A stretch of 64,000 nt of DNA from Ceratotherium simum simum (Eukaryota; Chordata; Mammalia; Perissodactyla; Rhinocerotidae): the NCBI RefSeq assembly GCF_000283155.1, contig NW_004454179.1:9639723-9703722 (forward strand), read 5' to 3'. The translations under genes were made by a program, and so were the position numbers. The first letter of the stretch is position 1, and each line of letters starts with the position of its first letter. Shown piece after piece: positions 13,395-26,823 of the stretch. The notes under the pieces were generated by a model, which made no database searches, was not told the DNA's origin, and was given only the letters and a program-made list of their open reading frames with translations.

Positions 13395-13830
13395 TATATC
13401 CATCCCCTTTGCTGTGTAATTGTGCAGAGCTTCCCACTGTGGGCAGAGTATACTTCCCTGGTACATTTTTGTTGGACTTGGCCATGTGACTTGCTTTGAC
13501 AAATGGAGTGTCAGTGGAGATGACACGAGCAGAAACTTTTAACCATGTTTTACAGGTTGGCCTGCCCCCTTGTGCCCCTATAACCTACCATGAGAAGAGC
13601 ACGCCATGGGAAGTTGCTGCCCCTTCAGCCTGGGCCTCAGAATGAAGACAAGGGAAAACAGACTTGAACCTGAATGGAAGCCTATAGAGTTGTGCCTGGC
13701 CCAGCCTAGATGAGCCAAACTGCAGCCTTCAGACCTATCAGAATGAAAGTAAATGGCCGTTGTGATAAGCCGTTGAAATTTTGGATTTGTTGCACAGCCA
13801 AAAACAAAAATAAAAGGACAATATGACGTT
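13395..13830 (+). mobile_element. MaLR (MLT1-like) LTR, diverged
   Basis: The phrases TTGGCCATGTGACTTGCTTTG and GTGATAAGCCGTTGAAATTTTGG match the body and the end of old MaLR LTRs. The limits are uncertain. Confidence 0.5.
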
Positions 13831-13859
13831 AGATGTTTTGACTAGAGCAGCTGAGCACC

Positions 13860-14095
13860 TCACTCTCCCACCAAATGCACAAAACTTATCTAGGTAAACT
13901 CCTATTATCTTTTAAGATCCAACTCAAATGATACCTCCTCTATGAAGCCTATAGGATTAGTCCTTATCTTCTACATGCTCTACAGGGCAGGGATTCTTTT
14001 CGTCTATTTTATTCACTGATGTGTATCAAGTACCTAGAGCACAGCCTGGTACATAGCAGGCCCTACATAAATATTTGCAGAATGAATGATTTAAC
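13860..14095 (+). mobile_element. L2 3' end
   Basis: The sequence ends CATAGCAGGCCCTACATAAA then TATTTGCAGAATGAATGA, the characteristic LINE-2 terminus. Confidence 0.75.
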
Positions 14096-14330
14096 ACACT
14101 GAACTACTTTAAGTTAAGTATCAAAATATATATTCACATTCCCAATGATCACGCTTCTCTTTCCCATAGAGCTGTTTGGGGTCTCACAGGCCTCACTTCC
14201 AAGTCAGGAAGGTTGGGCTTTCATTTTGAGGCACTTGGAAGCACATGAAATGGTTGAATAGGCAAGTATAATGGTCAGAATTAGAACTGGTTACAAGTGA
14301 CTGAGCACCCTAAATAAAGGGGGAGAAAAA

Positions 14331-14358
<28 letters not shown>
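14331..14358. repeat. (GT)14 microsatellite
   Basis: An uninterrupted GT run precedes ATACACAAATAA. Confidence 0.97.
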
Positions 14359-14361
<3 letters not shown>

Positions 14362-14439
14362 CACAAATAATTTTTTTTTTCCAGATGAAGACAATGGTAG
14401 TCTAAGGAAAATCGTTTTGGTTGTTTCTCTTCATATCAT

Positions 14440-14800
14440 TTTTTAAAAACAGGTTTATTGAGTTATAATTCACATACTATACAATTCATGCATTTAAAGT
14501 GTACAATTCAATGGGTTTTGGTACATTCACAGAGTTGTGCAACCTTCATCACTACCAATTTTAGAACATTTTCATCATCTTAAAAAGAAACTCCATACCT
14601 ATTAGCATTCACTTCCCATTTCCCCAGTCAGTCTCCCCACCCACCCCACCCCACCCCACCTCTAGCCCTAGGTAACCACTAATCTACTTTCTGTCTCTAT
14701 AGATTTGCCTTTTCTGGACATTTCATATAAATAGAAACATACAATATGTGGTCTTTTGTGACCAGCTTCTTTCACTTAGCATAACGTTTTAAGGTCTTCA
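14440..14800 (-). mobile_element. L1 3' region fragment, antisense
   Basis: AACAGGTTTATTGAGTTATA through TTCACTTAGCATAACG is antisense L1 3' UTR-type sequence. It includes a (CCCAC)n stretch at 14636-14660. Confidence 0.8.
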
Positions 14801-14854
14801 TATCATTTTCAAATATAAATATGATCAGCTTAAATCATATGTAATAATTAAGAG

Positions 14855-15110
14855 CACAGACTACAAAGCCAGACTGTCCAGATTTACATCCTAGTTCCAT
14901 CCCTTATTAGAGTCAGACAATTTGAGGCAAGTTACTTAACTTCTCTGTGCCTTAATTTCCTCATCTGCAAAATGGGTTTAATAATAGAACTTGCCTTCTA
15001 GGGTTATAGCAAAATTTAAATGAGTAAATATATGCAAAGCACTTAGAATAACACCATACATATAGTAAACACTACACAGGTGTTAGCTATTATTATTATC
15101 TGCATTAAAG
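14855..15110 (+). mobile_element. MIR SINE
   Basis: The core TTACTTAACTTCTCTGTGCC, then TTTCCTCATCTGCAAAATGG, is diagnostic for MIR. Nearly full length. Confidence 0.85.
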
Positions 15111-15254
15111 AGAGGGATATTGTGGATAGATATTCTCAAAATCTTTTTCATAGCTTTGGAAAGTGCTTCAGTATTTTACAGGTTTGAAAATGAGTGTCTC
15201 AGAAAGGAGAAATGGGAAACGACTGCTAATAAGTATGGGTTTCTTTTTAGGGCA

Positions 15255-15390
15255 ATGCAAATGTTCTGGAATTAGATAGTGGTGATGGTTGCATAACTTT
15301 GTGAATATGCTAAAAAAAACCCACGCAATTGTACACTTTAAAAGGGTACAATTTTATGCTATGTGAATTGTATCTCAATTTTTAAACATG
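15255..15390 (+). mobile_element. L1 3' terminal fragment
   Basis: It contains TGGTGATGGTTGCATAAC and ends ATGTGAATTGTATCTCAATT, an L1 3' UTR end. Confidence 0.75.
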
Positions 15391-15689
15391 AGTGTCTCTA
15401 TTTCAAAGATTGCTATACTTCAAGCAAAATAGTAAAGACATACATGAATATTCTGCCTTGAAAAAACAGCTTCCCTATTCTGTCTCTCCTCCCCCAAAGT
15501 TTTTCTTGCACTTTGTTTTAAAAATGTTCTGTACTTGTGTTTTATACCTGCTCTGAGCTGCAAATGGAGGGTCGGTAACACAAGGTTTGATTACTTGGAC
15601 TTTCACTGGGCAGGGCTACATAAAAGAGCAAATTTAAAAAGAGAAATCATAATTGCTACTAAATTTTATTAAGTAATAACTATATTCAT

Positions 15690-15965
15690 AACAATTAAGA
15701 GCTCCGACTCTGAAGTCGGAGAGAATTAGGTTCAATTTCTGGTTCTGCCATTTGTCAAGCTATGTGACTTGGGGCAAGTTATTTAAACCCCTCTGTACCT
15801 TAGTTTCCTCATCTGTAAACTGAAGATAATAACAGTCATTTACTTCATAGGGTGTTATGAGGATTAAGTTTGATCATGTAGGCAAAACATTTAATACACT
15901 TCCTGGCAAACAGTAAGCACTCATATATTTTGTAAATGTCAGCTATGAGAATGGTGATGATGATA
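15690..15965 (+). mobile_element. MIR SINE
   Basis: TGTGACTTGGGGCAAGTTAT and TAGTTTCCTCATCTGTAAAC give the MIR core. It is followed by a short (GGA)n at 15969-15990. Confidence 0.85.
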
Positions 15966-16449
15966 ATGAAGGAGGAGGAGGAGGAGGAGGACGGTCATCA
16001 TCACCCAGACTGATTATAACATAAATACAGATGAGGCAGCAACTTCTAGGCAGGGCTAACTGCTCAAAACTGCTACTGTCTTCTTGAGAGGAAGCGGGAG
16101 TAATACAACTCTTTGTGGTTACTGGTCACAAGGACAAAGGAACTGACAGCCCCCTCTACTCTAAGCTCTAAATGAGCTGGGTATTCATAAGAGACCCACA
16201 AGGATTTGGCAGCAGTTTACAAACGAGATTCCTGCATACAGGTCCAAGAAAACCTTTGCCAGATGCCTTCCAAGGATAGAAAAGGGATATGAAATTAATT
16301 TATTTCCTCTTCTAAAAAAATTATCCTGTACTTCTAGGAAAACCATTGGTACTACTGTTAAATCCTTCAAATGTATCAACCTCCTAAAAATTGTTCTTTG
16401 GGGCTTGAAATTGACGAATGTGAGACTGCCGCTGTTAGACTGTCATCAC

Positions 16450-16800
16450 GTTTTCTTTGGGACTACTGCAATAGCTTCCTAAATGGTTACCCACCAGTCT
16501 CACCTCCCTCTGTTCTATTTTCCATAGTGTAACTGGGATTATCTTTTTAAATACAAAATCTCATAATTCTTTACTGCTTGAAGTTCCACAAGGGCTTCCC
16601 ATCCATCACGTGTAGGGAAGTATCTAAAACTCCTTTGCAAATCATACAAAGCTCATCATGACCTGGTCCCGCCCACAAGTTCAGCCTCACCCTAAGCTCT
16701 AGCCATACACCCTAAACTCTAGCCTCACCAAAATACCAGCAGTTCTCTGCAAGGCACTACAGCTTGATAATACAATATACAATTACATCTACAGACTGCT
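16450..16800 (+). mobile_element. L2 fragment
   Basis: ATCATGACCTGGTCCCGCCC with preceding CCACAAGGGCTTCCCATC is LINE-2 coding-region remnant. Confidence 0.65.
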
Positions 16801-18385
16801 TTTCAAACACATTATCTCATGTGTGTGTTCCTGCTACCTGTGATCAGGTGTGAATATGAAATGCTTATTTTTATTGTTAACTGATCACCGTAAGGAAGAA
16901 CAATCATTAAACTAGCAAATCACCTCTGATTAACACTTTTATTGTGAATAATAACACTACTTTAATTTTTAAGCATTTGGAGTCACCACAATAGAATATT
17001 GGCCAACCTGACTCTCACTAATGGAATATAAGAATGAATATACTGGTAAAATTCAACATGAACATTTTCATTAGTTTACTGTTATCAATGCCTTTAATTA
17101 AACCAAATCTTTTCCTTAAAATAACCAATTAGCCTCACAATAAAAGTCTAAGTAGGGTTATAAAAAAATTACTAAATGTCTTTCTCATTCTACGTTAGAT
17201 TTTTAGCCTTGGTTTATTAACCATTCAGCTTTAAAACTAAATGAAAATACTGAGATTGAGATACTTTATTCTTACAACCTTCAAATCACTAGTAAATCCA
17301 AACATAGCTTCACATTTTAACAATTTTCATTCTTTTTACTTTAATATTGACACACTACCCTGCAGAACTATCACAGCTGACTAGCAGGTCAAGGCAGCAA
17401 AACTAAAAATAAACAAAACAAAATTGGACTTCTTCATGTCTACAGTCCAGATATTATAATTACTAAACAACATTTAGACAGTGGCAGCAAAAAGAATAAG
17501 TAATGAAAATTATGGATTTGAAAAACTTATGTATGTATTAGTATTATGCTCCACAGTCCAGCTAGCTGCTCAAGAATACAGGACCCCAAAAGGCACTAAC
17601 AAAAGTCTGGTTTTAAGGTAAACTCATTCTCCTCTTACCTGACCCTCCAGGGATTCTCTTTCCTGATAAGCAGATCTAACTGTAAGACAATAATATCCCA
17701 AGGAGGTTCTGGCACTGAGCCCCAGAAATCCTTAAAGCAACAAACACTGTCTAAAAGAAGAAAACCAGACTACTCAATCGCTTCTCAGTTCTCTCCACTA
17801 ACTGTAGGGAACATGAAAATGCCTTGCCAAATAGAAGTTATAAAATTCCCTCTAAGGCAAAATATTTTTAAATAGAGATGGTCTGCTGTTGATAATGTCA
17901 TTCCCTGTCACCTGGGACATTCTGAAAGACTCCTCAGAAATGACCTCAGGGCCAGATCAACTATATGTGGACCAGTGAATCCTTTCTATTTATGGAAGCT
18001 GAATAACTTGGAACCTCCTGTAGTGACTGACAGATTTAACTCACAATAGGTCAATAAAGTTGCGTCAAAAGCCATTTAAAAAATCCAGAATGTGGGAAAC
18101 TACAGGACAAAAGGCCAGTTTCTTCAACAAAATAAACTGTAACCAAAAATTAAAATGAAAAAGGAAGGAAGGGGAACTTATCAATTAAAAGCCACTTAAG
18201 AAACACATTAACTAAATGCAATGTGCACCTGTTTCTTGGATCCTGATTCAAAAAAATCAGTTGTTTAAAAAATTGAGATAAATGGGGAAATTTTGAACAT
18301 TGATTAGCTATTAAGGAATTACTGCTACTTTTTTTAGGTGATAATAATGGTATTGTTGTCATATGTAAATTAAAGGGAATTCTTT
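16801..18385. other. AT-rich, no gene or repeat recognised
   Basis: I see neither exons with homology nor clear repeat families in this stretch. It may be unique intergenic or intronic DNA. Confidence 0.5.
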
Positions 18386-18390
18386 TTTTC

Positions 18391-18640
18391 TTTTTTTTTC
18401 CTTTTTATTTATTTATTTTGGGGGGAGAAAGATCAGCCCTGAGCTAACATCTGCCAATCCTCCTCTTTTTGCTGAGGAAGACCGGCCCTGGGCTAACATC
18501 TGTGCCCATCTTCCTCCACTTTATATGGGACGCCGCCACAGCATGGCTTGACAAGAAGTGCGTCGGTGCGCACCCGGGATCTGAACTGGTGAACCTGGGG
18601 CCACCGTGCACTTAACCGCTTGCGCCACTGGGCCAGCCCC
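18391..18640 (-). mobile_element. ERE-type SINE
   Basis: On the minus strand it starts GGGGCTGGCCCAGTGGCGCA and runs to AGGGCTGATCTTTC, followed by a long A tail (T-rich on plus at 18381-18420). Confidence 0.93.
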
Positions 18641-19069
18641 TTTCTTTCTTTTTTTAAGTCATCAGAACCAAAGAGTTTACAAGAGGTAAAGGCAGGTGGA
18701 ATATAGAAATCAACTCAGCTTTACAGATCTTAAATTGAGTGTTGGATACATGGAGGTTTGCTGTATTATTCTTTATTCATTTTTGCATATCTTAAACACT
18801 TCATCAGGAGAAAGGTTGAAAAGCCAAAGAATGCTACCTGGATGCACAGTTTCAGAGCCCTTCCCTTTTTGAAGTGCCTCCCGTCTCTGACTGTCTGCAG
18901 CAGTCAATGCAGGATCTGGAGAGGACTCTGAGCAGTTCCAGCTCCAGGCAAATCCTCCCCTCCTCTCCACACTCAGAGAGTGCTGGGGAGCACTGTGGCA
19001 TATGCGAAAAAGGACAATCCTCCATAACCTAAGTCACTCCTTATTTTCAGTCGCCTGCTTACCTGAGGC

Positions 19070-19330
19070 CTACTACAGCACACTGGTTAAGAGCATGAGC
19101 TTTGGAGATACACAGATGTGAGTTTGAACTCTAGTTCTATCACTTAACAGCAGTATAACTTTAGGGCAGGTTTCTTAACCAATTTGTACCTTAGTTTCTC
19201 CTCAGATAAAATGAGGATTACAACAGCACCTTCCTTATAAAATCGTTCTGAAGATTAAATGAGAGTACATTTAGTATGGTGACTGGCTAAAATATTAGCT
19301 GCCATTATTATATTATTGTTGTTTTTTTAT
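19070..19330 (+). mobile_element. MIR SINE
   Basis: GGTTAAGAGCATGAGCTTTG through CTTAGTTTCTCCTCAG is a near-complete MIR. Confidence 0.8.
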
Positions 19331-19562
19331 ATTCCTTCCCTTTTATTTGAATTCAGAGCATTCATGAAACCCAGTAAAATGGAAAGAAGAAATATTCAGA
19401 ATTATAATTAATACTATACTTATGCTATCATTATTGTTGTGTGAAAGAAAAGAGACATGTCTGATTAGAGCAGAAAGTGGGGACATGGAAGTAAATTAGT
19501 ATACAGGTAGATCTGGATCAGACTTGAGGGCCAGGCAGCAGCGTTTAAGATCTGCTGCGGGG

Positions 19563-19856
19563 GGGCCGGCCCCGTGGCTTAGCGGTTAAGTGTGCGCGCT
19601 CCGCTACTAGCGGCCTGGGGTTCAGATCCCAGGCACGCACCGACGCACAGCTTCTCTGGCCATGCTGAGGCCGCATCCCACATGCAGCAACTAGAAGGAT
19701 GTGCAACTATGACATACAACTATCTACTGGGGCTTTGGGGAACAAAAAGGAGGAGGATTGACAACAGATGTTAGCTCAGAGCCGGTCTTCCTCAGCAAAA
19801 AGAGGAGATTAGCACAGATGTTAGCTCAGGGCTGATCTTCCTGGAAAAAAAAAAAA
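19563..19856 (+). mobile_element. ERE-type SINE, long form
   Basis: It carries GCAACTAGAAGGATGTGCAA and ends in poly(A). AAGATCTGCTG before and AAGATCTGTTG after the element form the target duplication with one mismatch. Confidence 0.95.
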
Positions 19857-20659
19857 AGATCTGTTGGGGGAAGCGGTGGGTCATGACAAGTGCTGAGCAG
19901 TAGAGTAATAAACGAAAGCAGTATTTCAGGACAAGTCAGACAATGGTGTACACAGGACAGACTGGATCTGTGGCCTTGGTCTCCAGGACAGCATGACAGT
20001 GTATTTGTGGCAACTTTTGTTTTTTGAGCACCCTATATCATGCTATTAATATGATATGAGGCCTTGCTTTATAATCAAGTGATCAGGTATACATGGCATG
20101 GCTGTTCCTCATAACAATTCTGAATCAGATCCAGAAATGAGAGAAAAGCCAAAAGGTTTCCGCATTTCTGGGAATGAGAGGAAAGAATAAACTAGAAAGG
20201 GGGAGGACATGGGCGTGAGGCTGTGGAGTTCAGCACAACTCGGCACATCCATTGCAACTTTTCCTGCTGATGGGGCAGATCATTTATCCTAAGAGAATCA
20301 CCTCATGAAAACAATGCAGAGCGTGTGCTGGGCCCAGAACCCATGGCTGGAACGTCAGCACTGCTTATTCTGTCCGGGGCCCTTCTCCCACCACGTGCTT
20401 GTCAGCAACACAGACACTCACATCCACTTTCAGAAACCATAGACTCCACGGGAGCAGCTAAACCAGATGTGGAGAAATTAGCTCTGTGGCTGGGTTGACA
20501 GTTACACTTACAATGTCAAGGAGGAACTGGGGATTCTACCAGTTTATTGAACCCATGCATTAAAGGAGGCTAAGAGAACTTTCTTTCCTCACCCCTCCTT
20601 TAGACTTCCCTTCTCTGTATCACAGATCTGCCTCTTTACGGATTGATTCATTTTATGGA

Positions 20660-20890
20660 TTCCATTTGGTGAGGGCACACTATGCTCCAGGCACGCTCGA
20701 GGTGCTTGGGATTTATCAGTGAACAAAACAAAGATTCCTGCCCTCAAAGAACCTTCTCCTTGAGGGACGGGGAAGGCAGACAACAGCATTTTAGGAAGTG
20801 ACAGGTGTTACAGCAAAATGAAAAATATAGAGCAGGGTGAAGGGAAGAGGAGTGAGGAAGAGAGGGCAGTTGGATATTAAATCTAGCAGC
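20660..20890 (-). mobile_element. L2 3' end, antisense
   Basis: GCACACTATGCTCCAGGCAC and AACAAAGATTCCTGCCCTCA are the reverse complement of the LINE-2 3' end. Confidence 0.7.
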
Positions 20891-22080
20891 AGACAGGAAT
20901 GTTAACTTACGAATTCTGTTACTTCCTGCTATTTATTACCACGCTCCCTCAGCACTCATCACACCAACAAAGGGGATTAGGGAAACAAGGCAACTGTGTT
21001 GGGTTTATTTCAGAGTCAAAAGAAAATAAATTATAACTATATTCTCCGTACTTTTCATTTTCTGAAAGATGAAAGCAAATGTTGTCTAAAGAAGGAAGGT
21101 GCTAAATGAACTGAAGCAATGTGACATCAAATAGACTTCTCCTCCCCCAAGCTAGTCTTTGGTCTGTTGGCATTTGGACTATGACTGCTCCATATTCTGA
21201 TAATGAGGCCAGGCTGTCTGTGTACAGTGTATTCTCTCAGACATAGCCAATTCGGAATTTCCAAGTAATCAGCAAGCTTTTACCCCACTGCTATAAGCTA
21301 ATCTTAATAAAGCTTTTTTTCAGAAGATCAAACAATGCAAGACAAACAAGAGTTGATGGTCTAACTCTGAAAAAGGAGGGGTGATACCAAATCATATAGC
21401 TCAATTTTAAGTGCATTCTCCTGCTCCACAAACATGCCCCCTTTACCCCCCAAAAAACCATCACAGGAAGAGAAATAACCAACACTTTAACAGGAGTGTT
21501 AATGTTTAGTTGTTGCTAAAAGGCAGGATTAAAAATTTGCTTTTCTATATTTTGCAAATTTTCGACAATGAAGAGGTAACATTTTCACAATTAGGAAAAA
21601 ATAGCTAATTAAAAAAAAATCAACCACATACCAAAAGAGATGGCCATGAGAATCAACTGCCCAAAACTCTAGCAGTTCCAGTTAATGAGAAGCTACTTGC
21701 CGAACTGTCTCAATATTTCATGAGAGATACTCAGGTAAGATTTATACCCAGAGTAGGGACTGATCCACAGAGTAAGGAAACTATAATTTTACATATCTTA
21801 TAGTTACAGTCATGCTGATGATTATAGTTATGATGCTGAATATGGCTCTTTCTCTCATTCTGCACACCAGCTATTTAAATTCTGACTCTTAACAGCAGGA
21901 GGAAAAAGCTGACCTAATGGTGAAATAAGCTTATATTGGAATCATGAGATGTGTACCATAAATATATATATGTAGGGTTCAGAAACATTGAAGACTCATT
22001 AATCTTCTTTTGCTTGAAACTTAACCTTAGCATAGGTTTAGGATTTTGGTGTGAAGCCTGCCTGATGTCATCTTATTTCC
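20891..22080. other. No gene or repeat recognised
   Basis: Apart from short A/T-rich patches, nothing assignable is visible. Confidence 0.45.
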
Positions 22081-22206
22081 TTAGAGATAAATCCTGAAAA
22101 AGTATTTGATAAGGCTTAAACCCATTTATGATGAAAACACTCAGGAAACTAGGAAAAGAGGAGAACATCCTAACTTGACAAAGGTCCATCTAAAACCTAA
22201 AACAGC

Positions 22207-22462
22207 GGGCTGGCCCAGTGGCGCAAGCAGTTAAGTGTGCACACTCCACTGCTGCAGCCCAGGGTTCGCAGGTTCGGATCCCAGGTGCGCACTGATGCAC
22301 TGCTTGGCAAGCCATGCTGTGGCGGCGTCCCATATAAAGTGGAGGAAGATGGGCATGGATGTTAGCCCAGGGCCAGTCTTCCTCAGCAAAAAAAAAAGAG
22401 GAAAGAGGAGGATTGGCAGATGTTAGCACAGGGCTGATCTCTTCACCAAAAAAAAAAAAAAA
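22207..22462 (+). mobile_element. ERE-type SINE, short form
   Basis: GGGCTGGCCCAGTGGCGCAAG with GGTTCGGATCCCAGGTGCGC as B box, inserted in L1. It ends in a pure A run. An approximate duplication (AAACCTAAAAC / AAACTAAAAC) flanks it. Confidence 0.95.
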
Positions 22463-23376
22463 ACTAAAACAAACATTATATAAAATGGGGAAACTTTAGA
22501 CTCATTCTCTTTATGATTGAGAACAAGACAAAGATTCCTACAAGCATAACAACTGGATTGATATAGTCCTGGAAGTTCTGGCCATTGCTGTAAAGAAAGA
22601 AAAAAGAAACAAGAAGTATAAGGATGGGAAAGGAGTAACGAAACCACCACTACTTTCAAAGCTTATGATTAACTGGGAAATAAACAACTACAATAGCAAT
22701 CAGTAGACTATTTGAATAAGACAGTAAAGGAAGGCTGTCAAATACAAGATCAGCTTATCATTTCTCTTAAACTACCAATAACCAATTACAAAATAATAAT
22801 AAAAAAAGAGACATGATTCACAATAGCAACAAAATTATGAAGTATTTAGAAATTAATTTAACTAAGAATACCCTCCTAGACCTTTATGGAGAAAACTTTT
22901 AAGTTCTAATAAAGGACTTAAAAATGAGCTGAAGTATTTAGGGATAAAAGGGCACGATGTCTGCAACTAACTCAAGTGGGTAGGAAAAAATATGCAATAG
23001 AAACGTAGAGAGGGAGTAATAAAGCAAATATGACAAAATGCTAACATCTGGCGAATCTGGGTGAGGGATATACAGGAGCTCTTTGTACAAATCTTAGAAC
23101 TCTCCTGTTAGTTTTAAATTATTTCCAAATAAAACAAAAATTCTAAAATAAAAATGAGCTGAGTAAATGGAGAGACACATTACACACTCTTGGATAAAAT
23201 GAGTTGATATCAAAAGATTTCAAGCTTCTCCCAAATAATTTATAAATTCAATGAAATCCCAGTAAAAATTCCTCAAAAAATATAATTTTTGAGGAACTTG
23301 ATAAACTTACCCCAAATTTTATAGGGAAAAATAATGGTCCAGGAGTAGCTAAGCAAACTTAAAAATGAGGACTAGA

Positions 23377-23588
23377 GGGCCAGCCCCGTGGCTTAGCGGT
23401 TAAGTGCGTGCGCTCCACTGCTGGTGGCCCGGGTTGGGATCCCGGGCGCGCACTGACGCACCGCTTCTCCGGCCATGCTGAGGCCGTGTCCCACATAACA
23501 GCAACTAGAAGGATATGCAGCTATGACATACAACTATCTACCGGGGCTTTGGGGGGAACAAAATAAATAAATAAAATCTTTAAAAAAA
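23377..23588 (+). mobile_element. ERE-type SINE, 3' shortened
   Basis: The body stops after CTACCGGGGCTTTGGGG and lacks the usual repeated TTAGCTCAGGGCTGATCTTC tail. The duplication AAAATGAGGACTAGA / AAAATGAAGACTAGA marks it as a genuine insertion, not a deletion product. Confidence 0.94.
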
Positions 23589-25265
23589 AAAATGAAGACT
23601 AGAGATGGGGCACTTGCTGTAACAATCATTAGGATATATTACAAAATCACTGTAATAAAAACAGAGCAATAAAAAATGAAGCAAGAACTGACAGACTAAT
23701 GGGACAGGACAGAGGCTTAGAGACAGACCAGTGTATCCATGGAAACCATATAGAAGAAAGAGGGTGCCCACAATGCAATGGAGGAAAGCATGGGTTTTGT
23801 TGGAGATGTCATTGGAAAAAATGGCTCATTAAATGGAAAATAACAGGGCTGGATCCCTATCTAACACCACATGCAATGTGGGCTCTAGACAAATTAAAGA
23901 AATAGCTGTGACCCAGGCATTGGGAGCAGCTTCTTAAACAAAACTCCAAAAGCAGAAAATATAAGTCAAAGAATTTATTTATTTGATTATATTGAAATTA
24001 AGAATTTTTCTTGATCAAAGGACAACAAAAACAAAATTAACAGATGACCCAATGAGAAGATATCTGCAAAGTCTAAATGTGAAAAATGAGTAAATATCTA
24101 TATTATGTAATTACTTCTATAAATCAACAGCAACAATACAGATAGCAACTCTAATCGAAAATGGGCAGAGATATGAATAAGTAATTTACAGAAGAAGCTA
24201 TAAGTATAAAAGATGCTCAAAATTCATTCATAATCAAAGAAATACAAATTAAAATGATAAGATATCACTACACCTATGAGATTAGAAAAGGTGGAGAGCT
24301 GGATAAAGCCGAGTGTTGACAGCACATGAGGATATAGGAACCCTTGAACACTTCTGGCAGGAGAGAGCTGGTGCAGCCATTGTGGAGAGGAATCCAGCAC
24401 TATTTAATCAAATTCAGTACATGCAAGCCTATATTCCAACAATTCTCTTCTAAGTATATATCCCACAAATATATTATACAGCTTTATAAGGGGATGCTCA
24501 TTACAGCAAAATTTTTGGGGTTAGGGAGTAGGCACAACCTGAGTATCTATCACATGCAGAGCAGATAAGTAAAACTGTGGTTCACACACACAGCATGGAG
24601 TACAACACAGCATTCAGAAATAAAGAATTAGATGTACACATGGAAACATGGGTGGATCTTAAAAATAGTACTTAGACAAAAAGAAGCAAAATGAGATATC
24701 GCATTATAAATTAAAATACATGCATATAAAACAAACATTCCTACTTTGCAAGATCCTATACAGACAAAAAGAAACACATAAATACATTAGAATGGGTATC
24801 TATGAGGCATAAGGTAAATGGGAAGAGGATAAGGGCATTAAAAAAAAAAAAAGAAATCTTTTGGATTCCTTGCATGTTAAGAAAGAATTCAAATGGCCTA
24901 CGATAAACATAAAATTAGAATTGTTTCCTTCCCCAAAGTTTCCAACTTTCCTAACAACAAAAACTACTTTGGTTGCCAGCTCTGTTGATGAGTAACAGCT
25001 TTTCATCCTTTTTCAAACAGGAAGGGAAAATTCAGGGATCAGCAGAGTACTAAAGGGATCAGCAGAGAATATTCATGAAACAGTGTTTCTGTTCTCATGA
25101 CCTGACAACCTGACTGAAAAGACCTGATTACCTCTTGATTTGGAGTGATTCAGCTAACGGTGGGTCAGCGACAAATTTTCAGGTCATTTGAAGCTATCTA
25201 CTTTTAGAACCTCTTGGTGTGCAATCCTCTGGCCTCCCCATTGAAATATTCCACACTACTTAGAA

Positions 25266-25370
25266 TCTTAAAATTCTAGAGCTAGAGGGGACCTGGTTAT
25301 TCTACAGATGAGGAGACAAAGGCCTAGAGAAGGGTTATGGCTTAGAGTCACACAACTAGAATGAAAGGGA
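25266..25370 (-). mobile_element. MIR-like SINE fragment
   Basis: TCTACAGATGAGGAGACAAA followed by GAGTCACACAACTAG resembles antisense MIR. Confidence 0.5.
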
Positions 25371-25384
25371 AGGCCTCGCTGACT

Positions 25385-26015
25385 CTGCCCTTGTCCCCCT
25401 CTGTCTCGCCCAGCAGCCAGAGTGATCTGTTAAAACATCAGTCATCATGAGCTTCTCTGTTCAAAATCCTCTCATGGCATCTTCCCCCTCACTCAGAGTA
25501 AAGGTCAAAATCCTTACAAAGGCTTACTCTGATGTGCCCTCCCACTCCCACCGCCTCTCATCTGCTGCCACTTTCCCCTTGGCCACACTGGCACGGCCTG
25601 GCCACCATGACCTGCCATCCCTCACACATGCCAAACATGCTCCTGCATCAGGGCCTGGAACTTACTCATCCCTTGGCCCCCTGTTCACTCCCTCAATTCC
25701 TTCAAGTCTTAGATCACAAGCGATCTTGGTAGAGGCCTTCTCTGACACTCCGTGTAAAGTAAACCCCCCCTACACACACGTACTCTTTCCCATGGACACC
25801 TCATTAAAGTTCTCCACAGCACTGAGGATCACGTGACCATCTATCCTATCCGTTCACATACTCATTTACTGTCTGCCTCCACCCCCCTAGAATGTCTACT
25901 GCAGGAGGGCAGGGCTTTGTCTGTTTTGCTCACAGATGTATCCTCAGCACCCAGAACAGTGCCCAGCACATACGGGTGCTCAATGAATACTCTGTGAATG
26001 AATGAACAAGTCAGG
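25385..26015 (+). mobile_element. L2, long 3' fragment
   Basis: It contains the LINE-2 segments CAGAGTGATCTGTTAAAACA, CATCAGGGCCTGGAACTTAC and AGGAGGGCAGGGCTTTGTC and ends in TGTGAATGAATGAA. A 129-codon open frame within it is an L2 remnant and not a gene. Confidence 0.85.
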
Positions 26016-26689
26016 ACCAAAACTCATGTCTTTAGACTTCAGACTCCTAGCACAGGCCCTATCTGCTCCACTGTGCTGCCTCACTTCTTGGTGGTCACAT
26101 CCTTGAGGTTAGAAAACCCTCCAAATCTAAAAATGAAATAATACACTTTAGCTGCTCTATGTCTATTTTACCTCCTATGGCTGACTTATAACGTCGAGGA
26201 TAAAGTACCCAACCAAAAGTTAACACCTTGGTTTGTTTAACGGCTCTTTCATTACTGTGATCTGATTTTATGGCTGCCACTTTAGACCTTTCTGCCTTTC
26301 CAGGAGAAAGACTATCTCATAATTAACTCCTGACCAACAATACTAAGTTATCCAATCATGAAAATTAGTTTATTCAGATGTTTTCTTAAGCTGAGCATAA
26401 TAAGAAACTAATATTAATTAAATTGATGTTTGAAACTTTTCATAAGTATTCTGAATGAATTTTAAGGATGCGTTAGCTGAAGACCAAGCACATGAGAATT
26501 TCAGAGAAGATAATCTTGCAATAATGCTATGTTGCAGGTAATACATTAACTGACTTCAGAAACAAAATAATAAGCCTGGAAAATAACTGAAGGCTTATAT
26601 CTGGCAACAGGTATGCAAGCCACTACTTGCATTCTATTTTAGTTGTTTTTATCATTTTTTTAAAAATTCCCCAAATTTAAAAAGTATCT

Positions 26690-26823
26690 GCAATTTGAAA
26701 AATCACTGAAGTACCTGAAATCTGAAAAATCACCTTTTGCTTATTTTAGCCCAACACTGATAAAGTGACTGGGAGGGTTGAGAATAATAATGCATGTGAA
26801 GATTCACTATGCCTCCTGCAGAA
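26690..26823. repeat. Diverged local duplicate, copy A
   Basis: TTAGCCCAACACTGATAAAG and GGGTTGAGAATAATAATGCA recur at 27665-27784 with scattered substitutions, roughly 80-85% identical by eye. No known family recognised. Confidence 0.8.

Larger units (their letters stand above)
22085..24840 (+). mobile_element. Degenerate L1 ORF2, sense, split by two EREs
   Basis: It runs from the reverse-transcriptase region (AAGTATTTGATAAGGCTTAA) through GGGACAGGACAGAGGCTTAG and GGTGCAGCCATTGTGGAGAG to the ORF2 end near 24620. The frame is destroyed by stops and indels. EREs interrupt it at 22207-22462 and 23377-23588. Confidence 0.85.

Noticed and set aside
25447..25836. 129-codon plus-strand open frame
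   Set aside because: It lies entirely within a recognisable LINE-2 copy.
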